64,000 bases of DNA from Streptomyces sp. A1277. Its GTDB lineage: Bacteria; Actinomycetota; Actinomycetes; Streptomycetales; Streptomycetaceae. The notes under the pieces are model-generated. The model searched no databases, was not told the origin of the DNA, and saw only the letters and a program-made list of their open reading frames with translations. The stretch spans positions 1-64,000 of the forward strand of contig NZ_SSBI01000027.1 in the NCBI RefSeq assembly GCF_004795015.1, in the 5' to 3' direction. Below are positions 43,088 through 50,923 of the stretch, piece by piece. Each line of letters opens with the position of its first letter. The first letter of the stretch is position 1. The translations under genes were made by a program, and so were the position numbers.

Positions 43088-44346
43088 GGGCGTGGTCTCC
43101 CTCGGTCGTCCTGAAGGGCCTCGGTGAGCAGGGCGTCGAAGCGGGCGAGCGCGGCCTCCCGGCCGAGGTGGCGGGCCACGTACCGCGGCCCGCGCGCGCC
43201 GAGTTCACCGGCCTCGGCGGGTGACTCGACGAGCTTGCGGACGGCGCCGAGCACCGCCGCCGGGTCCTCGGGGGCGACGAGGAGTCCGGCCCCGGAGCGG
43301 CGCACCTCCTGGGCGGTGCCGCCCTCCTCGGCCACGGAGGCGACGACGGGGCGTCCCGAGACGAAGTAGGAGGTCAGCTTGGAGGGCACGCTCATGTCGA
43401 GCACCGAGGCGCGCTGGGTGACGGCGAGGACGTCGGCGGCGGCCAGGACGTCGGTGAACTCCTCGGTGTCGGCCGGTGGCAGGAAGTCGAGGTTGGGCAG
43501 CCCGGCCGCCCGGGCCCACAGGGCGTCGCGCTGATTGCCGTCGCCCATCAGGACGAAGCGGATCTCCGGGGCGAGCCGGGCCGCGTCGACCAGGACCTCC
43601 AGGCCCTGTTTGAGGCCCATGTTGCCGGAGTGCAGGACGACCGGTGTGCTCTCGCACCAGCCGAGCCGGGCCCTGGTCGCCGCCCGGTCGGCCGAGGGCG
43701 CCCGCACATGGCTCCAGTTGGGCACGAGGCGGATGCGTCCGGGGTCGACCCCGTAGGCGGTGACGCGCGGGACGAAGCTCTCGTGGATGACGCCGACGAG
43801 GGTGGCGGCGCCCAGTGCGTACCGCTCGGCCCGGGAGGCGAGGGCCGCCGCCCGGTCGCCGCCCCGGATGCCGCTCTGGGCGGCGGCCGCGCCCATCAGG
43901 TCCTGGACGACGGGGAGGTAGGGCACCCGGTGGCGGCGGGCGAGCCGGGCGCCGATGACACCGCCGGCGAGGCTGGGCATCTGGGAGATCACCGCGTCGG
44001 GCCGCACCCCGGGCGGTGCGAGGAGGCCGTGCGCGAGGACGCTCGCCTCGAACGCGGCCCTGCGTAACGCGCTCTGCCGGGGCGGCACGTAGTGGCGCCG
44101 CCGGTGGACCGTGACGCCGGCGCGGTGCTCCTCGGTCCGCCACACCCCCCGGTAGGGCTCCTCGGTCCGCCAGGACGGGTAGTGCGGCATGCCCGTCAGC
44201 ACATGGGTGTCGGCACCCGAAGCGGCCCAGTGCTCGGCGAGCTGGGCGGCGTACGGACCGATGCCGGTCAGCTCCGGCGCGTAGTTGGTGGAGACCACCA
44301 GCAGGCGGCGGTGCTCCAGCGGTCTGCCGTGCTCTTCGTCTGCCAT
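43084..44346 (-). CDS. Family 4 glycosyltransferase (WcaI-like)
   Basis: A 420-residue GT-B enzyme of the WcaI subgroup: LLVVSTNYAPELTGIGPYAAQLAEHW split within 14-40, VLTGMPHYPSW, LHSGNMGLKQGLEVLVDAA (near 230), and DMSVPSKLTSYFVSGRPVVAS at the donor site. WcaI-type enzymes transfer fucose or similar sugars in colanic-acid-like pathways, which fits the gmd/fcl pair. Codon 94 is TTA (44065-44067), predicting bldA control. First gene of the GT4-Wzz-Wzx leftward operon. Confidence 0.93.
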   Translation of the reverse strand: MADEEHGRPLEHRRLLVVSTNYAPELTGIGPYAAQLAEHWAASGADTHVLTGMPHYPSWRTEEPYRGVWRTEEHRAGVTVHRRRHYVPPRQSALRRAAFEASVLAHGLLAPPGVRPDAVISQMPSLAGGVIGARLARRHRVPYLPVVQDLMGAAAAQSGIRGGDRAAALASRAERYALGAATLVGVIHESFVPRVTAYGVDPGRIRLVPNWSHVRAPSADRAATRARLGWCESTPVVLHSGNMGLKQGLEVLVDAARLAPEIRFVLMGDGNQRDALWARAAGLPNLDFLPPADTEEFTDVLAAADVLAVTQRASVLDMSVPSKLTSYFVSGRPVVASVAEEGGTAQEVRRSGAGLLVAPEDPAAVLGAVRKLVESPAEAGELGARGPRYVARHLGREAALARFDALLTEALQDDRGRPRP

Positions 44347-44559
44347 CGGACGATCGCCCTTCCCCCCGGAGCCACCGGTGTTCCACCGAGGAACAGCCCC
44401 AAAAGCGAGCTTATCCGTTCACGAGATGAGCAAGTGGTCTTCACAGTAAGGTCGTTGCACCATCAACACCGATACCGAAATCCCACCGGACCGGATGCCA
44501 TGTCCGGAAGCCTTCCGGTGGGCGGCGGACATCACGTCCACCGTGGGGGGAGAGAACGG

Positions 44560-45006
44560 ATGGTGCACAGGGTCGGCTACGCGCCGGGGGTCTACGACCT
44601 GTTCCACGTGGGTCACCTCAACATCCTTCGGCATGCCCGCAGCCAGTGCGACTACCTGGTGGCGGGGGTCGTCTCGGACGAGATGGCCGCACTGGCGAAG
44701 GGACACCGGCCGGTGATCCCGCTGCCGGAGCGGCTGGAGATCGTACGCAGCGTGCGGTACGTGGACGCCGCGTTCGTCGAGACGGTCCCGGACAAGGTCG
44801 AGACGTGGCAGCAGGTCAGGTTCGACGTCATCTTCAAGGGGGACGACTGGCGGGACACGGACAAGGGCAGGCGGCTCGAACGCGACTTCGCCGAGGTGGG
44901 CGTGGAGGTCGTCTACTTCCCGTACACCGTGCACACGTCCAGCACCCAGCTGCGCCGGGCGCTGGACACGCTGGTCACTGCGCCCGGAGCGCTCTCAGCT
45001 CCCTGA
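44560..45006 (+). CDS. Cytidylyltransferase (glycerol-3-phosphate cytidylyltransferase-like)
   Basis: A 148-residue nucleotidyltransferase. YAPGVYDLFHVGHLNILRHA holds the HxGH CTP site (about 16-19), DVIFKGDDW is the second conserved strand and TSSTQLRR resembles the ISTTxIR motif. Of the family, TagD-like enzymes make CDP-glycerol; ethanolamine-phosphate enzymes are also similar. GGGGGG lies upstream of the ATG. A CDP-alcohol phosphotransferase gene converges and overlaps its 3' end by 32 bases, and together they could add a phospho-alcohol to the polymer or a lipid. Confidence 0.92.
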   Translation: MVHRVGYAPGVYDLFHVGHLNILRHARSQCDYLVAGVVSDEMAALAKGHRPVIPLPERLEIVRSVRYVDAAFVETVPDKVETWQQVRFDVIFKGDDWRDTDKGRRLERDFAEVGVEVVYFPYTVHTSSTQLRRALDTLVTAPGALSAP

Positions 45007-45709
45007 ACCACTTGCCGAGGAACAGCGCGAGGAACACCGCGTGCACGGCGGCGAGTAGGGCGTATCCGGCCCGGAAGGCCCTCTCGTCGCCGAGCAGCAG
45101 GAACACCAGGCAGAACACCCCGTAGTCGGCGGGCAGCAACGCCACCGCGCGCAGCCGGGAGGCCGGCGGGGGGCCGGCCGCCGGGCTCTTCGGCGCGCTG
45201 CGGGCCGCCGCCTTGCCGAGCTGTTCCCGCAGGAGTCCGGCGCAGAAGGTCAGCACGGCGACGAACAGGAAACCGAGCGGCAGAAGCAGCCAGCCGTCGG
45301 ACGGCAGCGCGAAGTAGCGGTGGAACGAGATGAGTACGGCGGTGTGGACGAGGATCATCTTGGCGCAGTCCACGACATGGTCCAGCCATTCGCCGTCCGG
45401 GCCGCCGCGTCCGGTCAGCCGGGCGAGCTGCCCGTCGGCCGAGTCGAGGGCAAAGCCCACGGCGAGCCCCAGGTAGACCAGCACGGCCGGCCATGGTCCG
45501 GGGCGGGCCAGCGCCACACCCGCCAAGGCGGCGAACGTGAACGCCGCGCTGACGAGCGTGACTTGATTGGGCGTCATCCCCAGCCGGAAGGCGGCGGCGG
45601 CGAAGATCCGCCCGGCCGGCCGGTTCACGTACCGCGAGTAGAGCGACACCCCCTTGGCCGGCTTCTGCGCTCCGCGCAGTTCCCGCAGCACCGTCGACGT
45701 GCTTTCCAT
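44975..45709 (-). CDS. CDP-alcohol phosphatidyltransferase family membrane enzyme
   Basis: A 244-residue integral membrane protein. The signature D-G-X2-A-R-X8-G-X3-D-X3-D is seen as DSADGQLARLTGRGG followed by DGEWLDHVVD (about 88-115), with about six hydrophobic spans. It transfers a phospho-alcohol from or to a CDP-activated donor. Substrate not determinable; the cytidylyltransferase opposite is the natural partner. Streptomycete-like Ala/Pro-rich insert near 175-190. Confidence 0.92.
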   Translation of the reverse strand: MESTSTVLRELRGAQKPAKGVSLYSRYVNRPAGRIFAAAAFRLGMTPNQVTLVSAAFTFAALAGVALARPGPWPAVLVYLGLAVGFALDSADGQLARLTGRGGPDGEWLDHVVDCAKMILVHTAVLISFHRYFALPSDGWLLLPLGFLFVAVLTFCAGLLREQLGKAAARSAPKSPAAGPPPASRLRAVALLPADYGVFCLVFLLLGDERAFRAGYALLAAVHAVFLALFLGKWFRELRALRAQ

Positions 45710-45822
45710 ACGCCCCCCAGCGTGTCGGCGTTCCGCACCGGAGCCGCATCATGGCACGGGCCGCCCCCTCGCACGGGCGGGATCGCCCCACTGGGTGGGT
45801 GTACGGGGGCGGTTGGCCGGAT

Positions 45823-45859
45823 CACGCCGCAGGCCGGGGCTCCCCCGGCCTGCGGCGTG
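45823..45859 (-). terminator. Strong terminator hairpin of the RNase H gene
   Basis: Perfect 17-base arms (45823-45839, CACGCCGCAGGCCGGGG; 45843-45859) with a three-base CTC loop, 18 bases past the RNase H stop. Confidence 0.8.
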
Positions 45860-45876
45860 CGGTCACGCGGAGGCGA

Positions 45877-46581
45877 TCAAACGGAGGCGGTCCGGCACTC
45901 CGGGTGGCCCCAGCCGTGGTCGTTCTTAGCGATCATGTCCTTGGCGGCGTACGGCTTTCCGCAGTGGCACCGGCCGGCGAACTTGGCCCGGATGGTGGCG
46001 CCCGGGCGCCCCGCACCGCCCGTCTTCTTCGCCGCGCTTCCGGTCCTCTTCACCGCCGCTCCGGTCCGCCGTCCCTCGGTGGCGCGGGAGGGCGCGGGGA
46101 CGGGTGTGGCCGAGCCGTGCGAGGTCCCGGCGGCCTGCTGCGTGACGGCGACCTCGCTGGCGGCCTGGTCGGCGAGTGCGTTCAGCGGGTCGCCGTCCAC
46201 CTGGTGGGCCGGCACGTAGACGAACCGCACGGTCCGCTCACCGAGGAGCTCGTCGATGCGGGTCACCAGCTCGCGGTTGGCGACGGGTTTGCCGGCCGAG
46301 GTCTTCCAGCCGTTGCGCTTCCAGCCGGGCAGCCACTTGGTGACCGCGTTCATCGCGTACTGCGAGTCCATCCGCACTTCGAGCGACACGTCGGTGCCGA
46401 CCGACTCCAGCAGCTCCTGGAGGGCGGTGAGCTCGGCGACGTTGTTCGTGGCGGTGCCGAGCGGCCCCGCCTCCCACCGCTGCGGTACGCCCTCGGCGTC
46501 GGCCACCACATAGGCCCAGGCGGCGGGCCCCGGATTACCCTTCGACGCCCCGTCACACGCGGCGATCATGCGCTCGTTCAT
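45877..46581 (-). CDS. Ribonuclease H-type protein with C-terminal zinc-finger-like tail
   Basis: A 234-residue protein. Residues 5-135 are RNase HI: ACDGASKGNPGPAAWAYV (first Asp), NNVAELTALQELL (Glu), VRMDSQYAMNAV (second Asp), HQVDGDPLNALADQAA (last Asp), so the D-E-D-D set is complete. An Ala/Thr/Lys-rich linker (150-190) leads to GRCHCGKPYAAKDMI...GWGHPEC, a Cys/His cluster likely to bind zinc. It should cut RNA of RNA-DNA hybrids. In-frame ATGs at 46593, 46581 and 46569 are all possible starts. Confidence 0.9.
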   Translation of the reverse strand: MNERMIAACDGASKGNPGPAAWAYVVADAEGVPQRWEAGPLGTATNNVAELTALQELLESVGTDVSLEVRMDSQYAMNAVTKWLPGWKRNGWKTSAGKPVANRELVTRIDELLGERTVRFVYVPAHQVDGDPLNALADQAASEVAVTQQAAGTSHGSATPVPAPSRATEGRRTGAAVKRTGSAAKKTGGAGRPGATIRAKFAGRCHCGKPYAAKDMIAKNDHGWGHPECRTASV

Positions 46582-46730
46582 ACCCTCGATCATGCCAGCG
46601 CCCCGGCCCGGCTCCGGCACCCTCCCCCACCTGCGGCCATCACGGTGTGTGAAGCTTCGTCGTGCGTTGCTCACGGTGCGCTGCTTCTCTGAAGGAGCCC
46701 GCTCTTCCCTACCGTCCCCGAGGAGTGACG

Positions 46731-46913
46731 ATGAGCGTTGCACGAGAGAACGACCGAGCTCAGCAGATGCGCGAGAAGGCCCGGCACATGACCGAGGCCG
46801 CGGAGCGCACCAGCGACCCGGAGCAGCGCCGCCGGCTCCAGGAGAAGGCCCGGAAGCTGCGGGAGCAGAGCGAGCAGCAGGACGGCCGGGAGAACAGCGG
46901 CCTCCCCGTGTAG
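46731..46913 (+). CDS. Small hydrophilic helical protein (DUF6381-like)
   Basis: A 60-residue, very charged protein predicted as one long helix: RAQQMREKARHMTEAAERT and PEQRRRLQEKARKLREQSEQ. It resembles a small streptomycete family remembered as DUF6381. GAGGAG is well placed before the ATG. Function unknown. A terminator hairpin follows. Confidence 0.75.
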   Translation: MSVARENDRAQQMREKARHMTEAAERTSDPEQRRRLQEKARKLREQSEQQDGRENSGLPV

Positions 46914-46929
46914 CGGCACCGCACACAGA

Positions 46930-46973
46930 CCGGTGGACTGTCACTCTTCCATGAGTGGGTGGCAGTCCACCGG
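46930..46973 (+). terminator. Bipartite terminator hairpin
   Basis: Outer arms CCGGTGGACTG (46930-46940) and CAGTCCACCGG (46963-46973), inner arms CACTC/GAGTG (46942-46946, 46953-46957), followed by CGCGTTT; 17 bases after the small-protein stop. Confidence 0.75.
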
Positions 46974-47062
46974 CGCGTTTCCGGGGTGCACGGGCCCCGC
47001 GCCGGACGGTTGATCGTCCCGCCTACGATGGCGGCACTACGGCGAAGAGTGAGGGGCCTGCC

Positions 47063-47797
47063 ATGAACAGCCGACGTGTCACCGTGGTCACCGGCGGCAG
47101 CCGCGGCATCGGTGCGGCGGTCTGCGTACGACTGGCGGACGAGGGCCATGACATCGCGCTGGCCTACCGCTCGGACTCGGCGGCCGCGGAGTCCGTCGCC
47201 GAGGCGGTACGCGGGAGCGGCCGGCGTTGCGTGACGGTCCGGGTCGACACGGCCGACGAGACGGACGTGGACCGGCTCTTCGACACCGCCACCGCCGAGT
47301 TGGGTCCGGTCACCGGCCTGGTCAACAACGCGGGCATGAGCGGCCCGGTGGGCCCGCTGGCCGACGCCGACGCGGCGGGGATGCGGCGCGCCCTGGAGGT
47401 CAACGTCCTCGGGTACCTGCTCTGCGCGCGGCGTGCGGTGCGCGACATGACGCGTACGGGCGGCGGGTCCGTCGTGAACGTGTCCTCAGCCGCCGCCACG
47501 TTGGGCAGCCCCGGCGAGTACGTGCACTACGCCGCCGCCAAGGGGGCCGTCGACACGATGACTATCGGCCTGTCCAAGGAGGTCGGTCCGGCCGGCATCC
47601 GCGTCAACGCCGTGGCACCCGGCGTGATCCGCACCGGCTTCCACGCGGACCCCGAACGGCCGGACAAGCTCGGCCCCGGCACCCCGCTGGGCCGCCCGGG
47701 CCTGCCCGAGGAGATCGCGGGCGCCGTCGCCTGGCTGCTCTCGGACGACGCGTCGTACGCCACCGGAACGGTCCTGCGGGTGGCGGGCGGGCGCTGA
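47063..47797 (+). CDS. Short-chain dehydrogenase/reductase
   Basis: A 244-residue classical SDR. TGGSRGIG cofactor loop (10-17), NNAG (about 88-91), catalytic Ser in VNVSSAAA, YVHYAAAKG with Tyr-X3-Lys (about 153-157), and the C-terminal LLSDDASYATGTVLRVAGG resemble FabG-like or glucose-dehydrogenase-like oxidoreductases using NADP. Substrate unknown. GAGGGG precedes the ATG. Followed 23 bases later by an unrelated HAD-like gene. Confidence 0.94.
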   Translation: MNSRRVTVVTGGSRGIGAAVCVRLADEGHDIALAYRSDSAAAESVAEAVRGSGRRCVTVRVDTADETDVDRLFDTATAELGPVTGLVNNAGMSGPVGPLADADAAGMRRALEVNVLGYLLCARRAVRDMTRTGGGSVVNVSSAAATLGSPGEYVHYAAAKGAVDTMTIGLSKEVGPAGIRVNAVAPGVIRTGFHADPERPDKLGPGTPLGRPGLPEEIAGAVAWLLSDDASYATGTVLRVAGGR

Positions 47798-47820
47798 CCG
47801 GTAGCGGGTACGGTGCTCCG

Positions 47821-48333
47821 GTGACGGCCGCGGACGCACTGCCCCTGCTCTTCCTCGACGTGGACGGCCCCCTCATCCCGTTCGGCCCGGGCGCCGGCGG
47901 CCACCGGACGTACCCGCGGGGCCCCCTCCCGCCCGGGGCGCATCCGCTGCTGGCCCGGATCGATCCGGGCCTCGGACCGCGGCTCGCCGCGCTGCCCTGC
48001 GAGCTGCTCTGGGCGACGACGTGGGCGGATGAGGCGAACACGGTCGTCGCGCCCCGGCTCGGGCTGCCGGAACTGGAAGTGGTCGCCGGGCCCGAGTCAC
48101 CCGAGCAGGAGGAACGGGACGCGCGGGCCGGGCTGCACTGGAAGACGCGCGCGCTGGTGGGCCGGGCGGCCGGACGCGCCTTCGTCTGGGCCGACGACGA
48201 GATCACCGCGACGGACCGGCGCTGGGTGGCCGCCCGGCACACCGGTCCGGCCCTGCTGCACCGCGTCGATCCCGCCATCGGCCTGGCCGGCGCGGACCTG
48301 CGGCTGATCGACGCGTGGCTGCGGGCGGCGTGA
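47821..48333 (+). CDS. HAD-like hydrolase-fold protein
   Basis: A 170-residue protein beginning PLLFLDVDGPLIPFG, the HAD motif I DVDG, followed by ELLWATTWADEAN (motif II-like Thr in ATTW) and AFVWADDEITATDRRW (DD motif). This is the compact HAD type seen in small secreted or RNA-repair-associated actinobacterial proteins, with no cap domain. Substrate unknown. GTG start with a weak ribosome site. Converges with the UbiA gene, seven bases apart. Confidence 0.85.
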   Translation: MTAADALPLLFLDVDGPLIPFGPGAGGHRTYPRGPLPPGAHPLLARIDPGLGPRLAALPCELLWATTWADEANTVVAPRLGLPELEVVAGPESPEQEERDARAGLHWKTRALVGRAAGRAFVWADDEITATDRRWVAARHTGPALLHRVDPAIGLAGADLRLIDAWLRAA

Positions 48334-48340
48334 CATCCCC

Positions 48341-49210
48341 TCACACCGGTCCCGCCCCGCGCACCAGTAGGAGCGCCACGTCGGCCAGTGCGACCAGGGC
48401 GGCGGCGGCCAGGGGGGCCTTGCGCCATGTGCGGGCGAGGAGGAGGCCCGCGGGTGCCGCCGGGAGGGCGATGGCGAGGGTCAGGGTGCCCCAGGGGCCG
48501 GGCGGGCCCGGTGGGCCGAGGGCGAGGACCGCGGAGGCTGCCACCAGGGGGACGGGGAGCAGCAGTCGCGTGGTGGTGGTGCCGAGGCGTTGCGGCAGGC
48601 CGCGCACGCCGCCGCGCAGGTCGTCCTCGATGTCGGGGAGGACGTCGGCCAGGTGGGCGGCCACGCCGAGCAGGGCGCCGGCGGTCATCAGCCACCAGGC
48701 GGGGCCCGGGCCGCCGGGCACGGTCAACCCGGCCAGGGCCGGCAGGGCGGCGAAGCCGATCGCGTACGGCAGCCAGGACAGGACCGTGGCCTTCAGCTTC
48801 AGGTTGTACGTCCAGGCGGCGGCCACCGCCGCCAGATGTACGGTTCCGGCGAGCGGGCCGCAGGCCAGGGAGAGCGGGACGCAGAGCAGGGCCGCGGTGA
48901 GGGCCGCCGCCCACACCGTCCGCGGGCCCACCGACCCGTCGGCCACCGGTTTGCCGCTGCGGCCGGCGACGGCGTCCCGCCGGGCGTCGAAGGCGTCGTT
49001 GCACCAGCCCACCGACAGCTGGCCGCTCAACACCGCCGCGACGAGAACGGCGCGGCGCGCGCCGTGCAGACCCGCGCCCGTACCGAGGACAGCCGCGATC
49101 ACGGTCACCGCGGCCGCCGGGCCCGGGTGGCACGAGCGGGCCAGTGCGACCGTGCGCGGGAACGGCCACGCAGGCGCGGCGCAGGTGTGCGGGGGGTCCG
49201 GGGTGCCCAT
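48341..49210 (-). CDS. UbiA-family prenyltransferase
   Basis: A 289-residue membrane prenyltransferase with about eight or nine spans. The first Asp-rich motif is NDAFDARRDAVAGRSGKPVA (about 70-89) and the second is DVLPDIEDDLRGGVRGLPQ (about 187-205), each supplying Mg-diphosphate ligands. UbiA enzymes join an isoprenyl chain to an aromatic acceptor. It is divergent from the type III PKS operon, about 90-120 bases apart, so an alkylresorcinol- or pyrone-type acceptor is an attractive but unproven partner. ATG at 49210; the longer frame is unsupported. Confidence 0.9.
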   Translation of the reverse strand: MGTPDPPHTCAAPAWPFPRTVALARSCHPGPAAAVTVIAAVLGTGAGLHGARRAVLVAAVLSGQLSVGWCNDAFDARRDAVAGRSGKPVADGSVGPRTVWAAALTAALLCVPLSLACGPLAGTVHLAAVAAAWTYNLKLKATVLSWLPYAIGFAALPALAGLTVPGGPGPAWWLMTAGALLGVAAHLADVLPDIEDDLRGGVRGLPQRLGTTTTRLLLPVPLVAASAVLALGPPGPPGPWGTLTLAIALPAAPAGLLLARTWRKAPLAAAALVALADVALLLVRGAGPV

Positions 49211-49327
49211 GCCGTGATCGTAGGCACCCGGAGCGGCCGGGGGTGACACCCGCACGGGTTGATTGCAGTGATTCGCCCCCTTCACGGGGCAGGATGAATG
49301 TATGACGCCTCCTCAGCGAGACCCGGA

Positions 49328-50383
49328 ATGACCCGCATCGCAGCCGTGCACGGCACTCTGGCCCCCTACCGCCACACCCAGCAGGAGGTCACCGACATGG
49401 TGGCCCGCACCTGCCTGCCGCCGGGTGCCGACCGGCGTGTCCTGGACCGGCTGCACGCCAACGCGCGGGTGCGCACCCGGAACATGGTGCTGCCCCTGGA
49501 GCGGTACGGGGAGCTGGACGGTTTCGGGGCCTCCAACGACGTGTTCATCGGCGCGGCGGTGGACCTGGGCGCGGAGGCGGTGCGCGGAGCTCTGCGGACG
49601 GCGGGGCTGCGGCCCGAGGACGTGGACCTGCTGATGTTCACGTCCGTCACGGGGGTGGCGGCGCCCTCGGTGGACGCCCGGCTCGTGGGACGGCTCGGGC
49701 TGCGCCCCGATGTGAAGCGGCTGCCGGTGTTCGGGCTCGGCTGCGTGGCCGGGGCGGCCGGGGTGGCCCGGCTGCACGACTACCTGCTCGGCCGGCCCGA
49801 CGACGTGGCGGTGCTGCTCTCGGTCGAGCTGTGCTCGCTCACCTTCCAGCGGCGGGACGCGACGCCGGCGAACCTGGTGGCGACGGCGCTGTTCGGTGAC
49901 GGGGCGGCGGCCGTCGTCGCGCTCGGCGCGGGCCGGGGCCCCGGGGACGGACCGGAAGTGGTGGCCACGCGCAGCCACCTGTATCCGGACACCGAGCACG
50001 TGATGGGCTGGGACATCCGCGATTCGGGCTTCAAGGTGCTGCTCGACCCGGGTGTGCCGGACGTGGTGCGCCGCTATCTGGCGGACGACGTGCGCGGCTT
50101 CCTGGCGGAGCACGGGCTCAAACCGAAGGACGTGGCGCACTGGGTGTGCCATCCGGGCGGACCGAAGGTCCTGGAGGCCGTGTCCGATGTCCTGTCGCTC
50201 CCCGAGGGCGCGCTCGACGTCACCTGGCGGTCGCTGGCCGAGGTGGGCAACCTGTCCTCCTCCTCGGTGCTGCACGTGCTGCGCGACACACTGGAGCAGC
50301 GGCGGCCCGAGCGGGGCTCGCCGGGGCTGCTGATGGCGATGGGCCCGGGATTCTGCTGCGAACTGGTGCTGCTGCGCTGGTAG
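49328..50383 (+). CDS. Type III polyketide synthase (alkylresorcinol/pyrone synthase-like)
   Basis: A 351-residue chalcone-synthase-fold enzyme. The catalytic triad is visible: Cys in VFGLGCVAGAAG (about 142), His in CHPGGPKV (about 278) and Asn in EVGNLSSSSVL (about 311); MGPGF is the C-terminal signature (GFGPG in plants). It extends acyl-CoA starters with malonyl-type units. With the methyltransferase and FAD hydroxylase downstream the order equals the S. griseus srsABC phenolic-lipid operon. An upstream ATG at 49298 with a better-placed G-rich site is an alternative start. Confidence 0.94.
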   Translation: MTRIAAVHGTLAPYRHTQQEVTDMVARTCLPPGADRRVLDRLHANARVRTRNMVLPLERYGELDGFGASNDVFIGAAVDLGAEAVRGALRTAGLRPEDVDLLMFTSVTGVAAPSVDARLVGRLGLRPDVKRLPVFGLGCVAGAAGVARLHDYLLGRPDDVAVLLSVELCSLTFQRRDATPANLVATALFGDGAAAVVALGAGRGPGDGPEVVATRSHLYPDTEHVMGWDIRDSGFKVLLDPGVPDVVRRYLADDVRGFLAEHGLKPKDVAHWVCHPGGPKVLEAVSDVLSLPEGALDVTWRSLAEVGNLSSSSVLHVLRDTLEQRRPERGSPGLLMAMGPGFCCELVLLRW

Positions 50384-50395
50384 GTCGGAGGACTC

Positions 50396-50923
50396 ATGAT
50401 CTGGTACGCCGCGCTGGTACTGGCCGTGGCCGGTGAACGCGTCGCCGAACTCGCGGTCGCCCTGCGCCACACCCGCTGGGCGCGGGCCAGGGGCGGCGTC
50501 GAGTCCGGGCGGGGCCACTACCCGGCGATGGTCGCCCTGCACACGGCGCTGCTCGCCGGCTGCCTGGTGGAGGCCGGGGTGGCGGACCGGCCGTTCGTCC
50601 CGCTGCTCGGCTGGCCGATGGTGGCGGTGGTCCTGGCCGCGCAGGCGCTGCGCTGGTGGTGCATCCGTACACTCGGGCCCCGCTGGAACACCCGCGTCAT
50701 CGTCGTCCCGGGCCTGCCGCTGGTGACGGGCGGCCCGTACCGCCTGCTGCGTCACCCCAATTACGTGGCCGTCGCGGCCGAGGGCATCTCGCTGCCCCTG
50801 GTCCACGGCGCGTGGGTGACGGCCCTGGTGTTCACGGTGCTCAACGCCCTTCTGATGGCCGTGCGGGTGCGGTGCGAGGAGGCGGCGCTCGCCGCCGCGT
50901 CCCCGGCGGGCGCACCGGCATGA
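50396..50923 (+). CDS. Isoprenylcysteine-carboxyl-methyltransferase-like enzyme (SrsB-like)
   Basis: A 175-residue membrane methyltransferase of the ICMT/phospholipid methyltransferase fold, with four to five spans and the conserved core RVIVVPGLPLVTGGPYRLLRHPNYVAV, of which GPYRLLRHPNY (about 117-127) binds SAM. Next to a type III PKS it probably O-methylates the phenolic lipid, as SrsB does. GGAGGA lies upstream; 12 bases separate it from the PKS and its stop overlaps the next start (ATGA). Confidence 0.9.
   Translation: MIWYAALVLAVAGERVAELAVALRHTRWARARGGVESGRGHYPAMVALHTALLAGCLVEAGVADRPFVPLLGWPMVAVVLAAQALRWWCIRTLGPRWNTRVIVVPGLPLVTGGPYRLLRHPNYVAVAAEGISLPLVHGAWVTALVFTVLNALLMAVRVRCEEAALAAASPAGAPA

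Noticed and set aside
47821..48333. Coupling of the HAD-like protein to the SDR as a biosynthetic pair
   Set aside because: The 23-bp gap fits an operon, but nothing in the sequences indicates a shared pathway.
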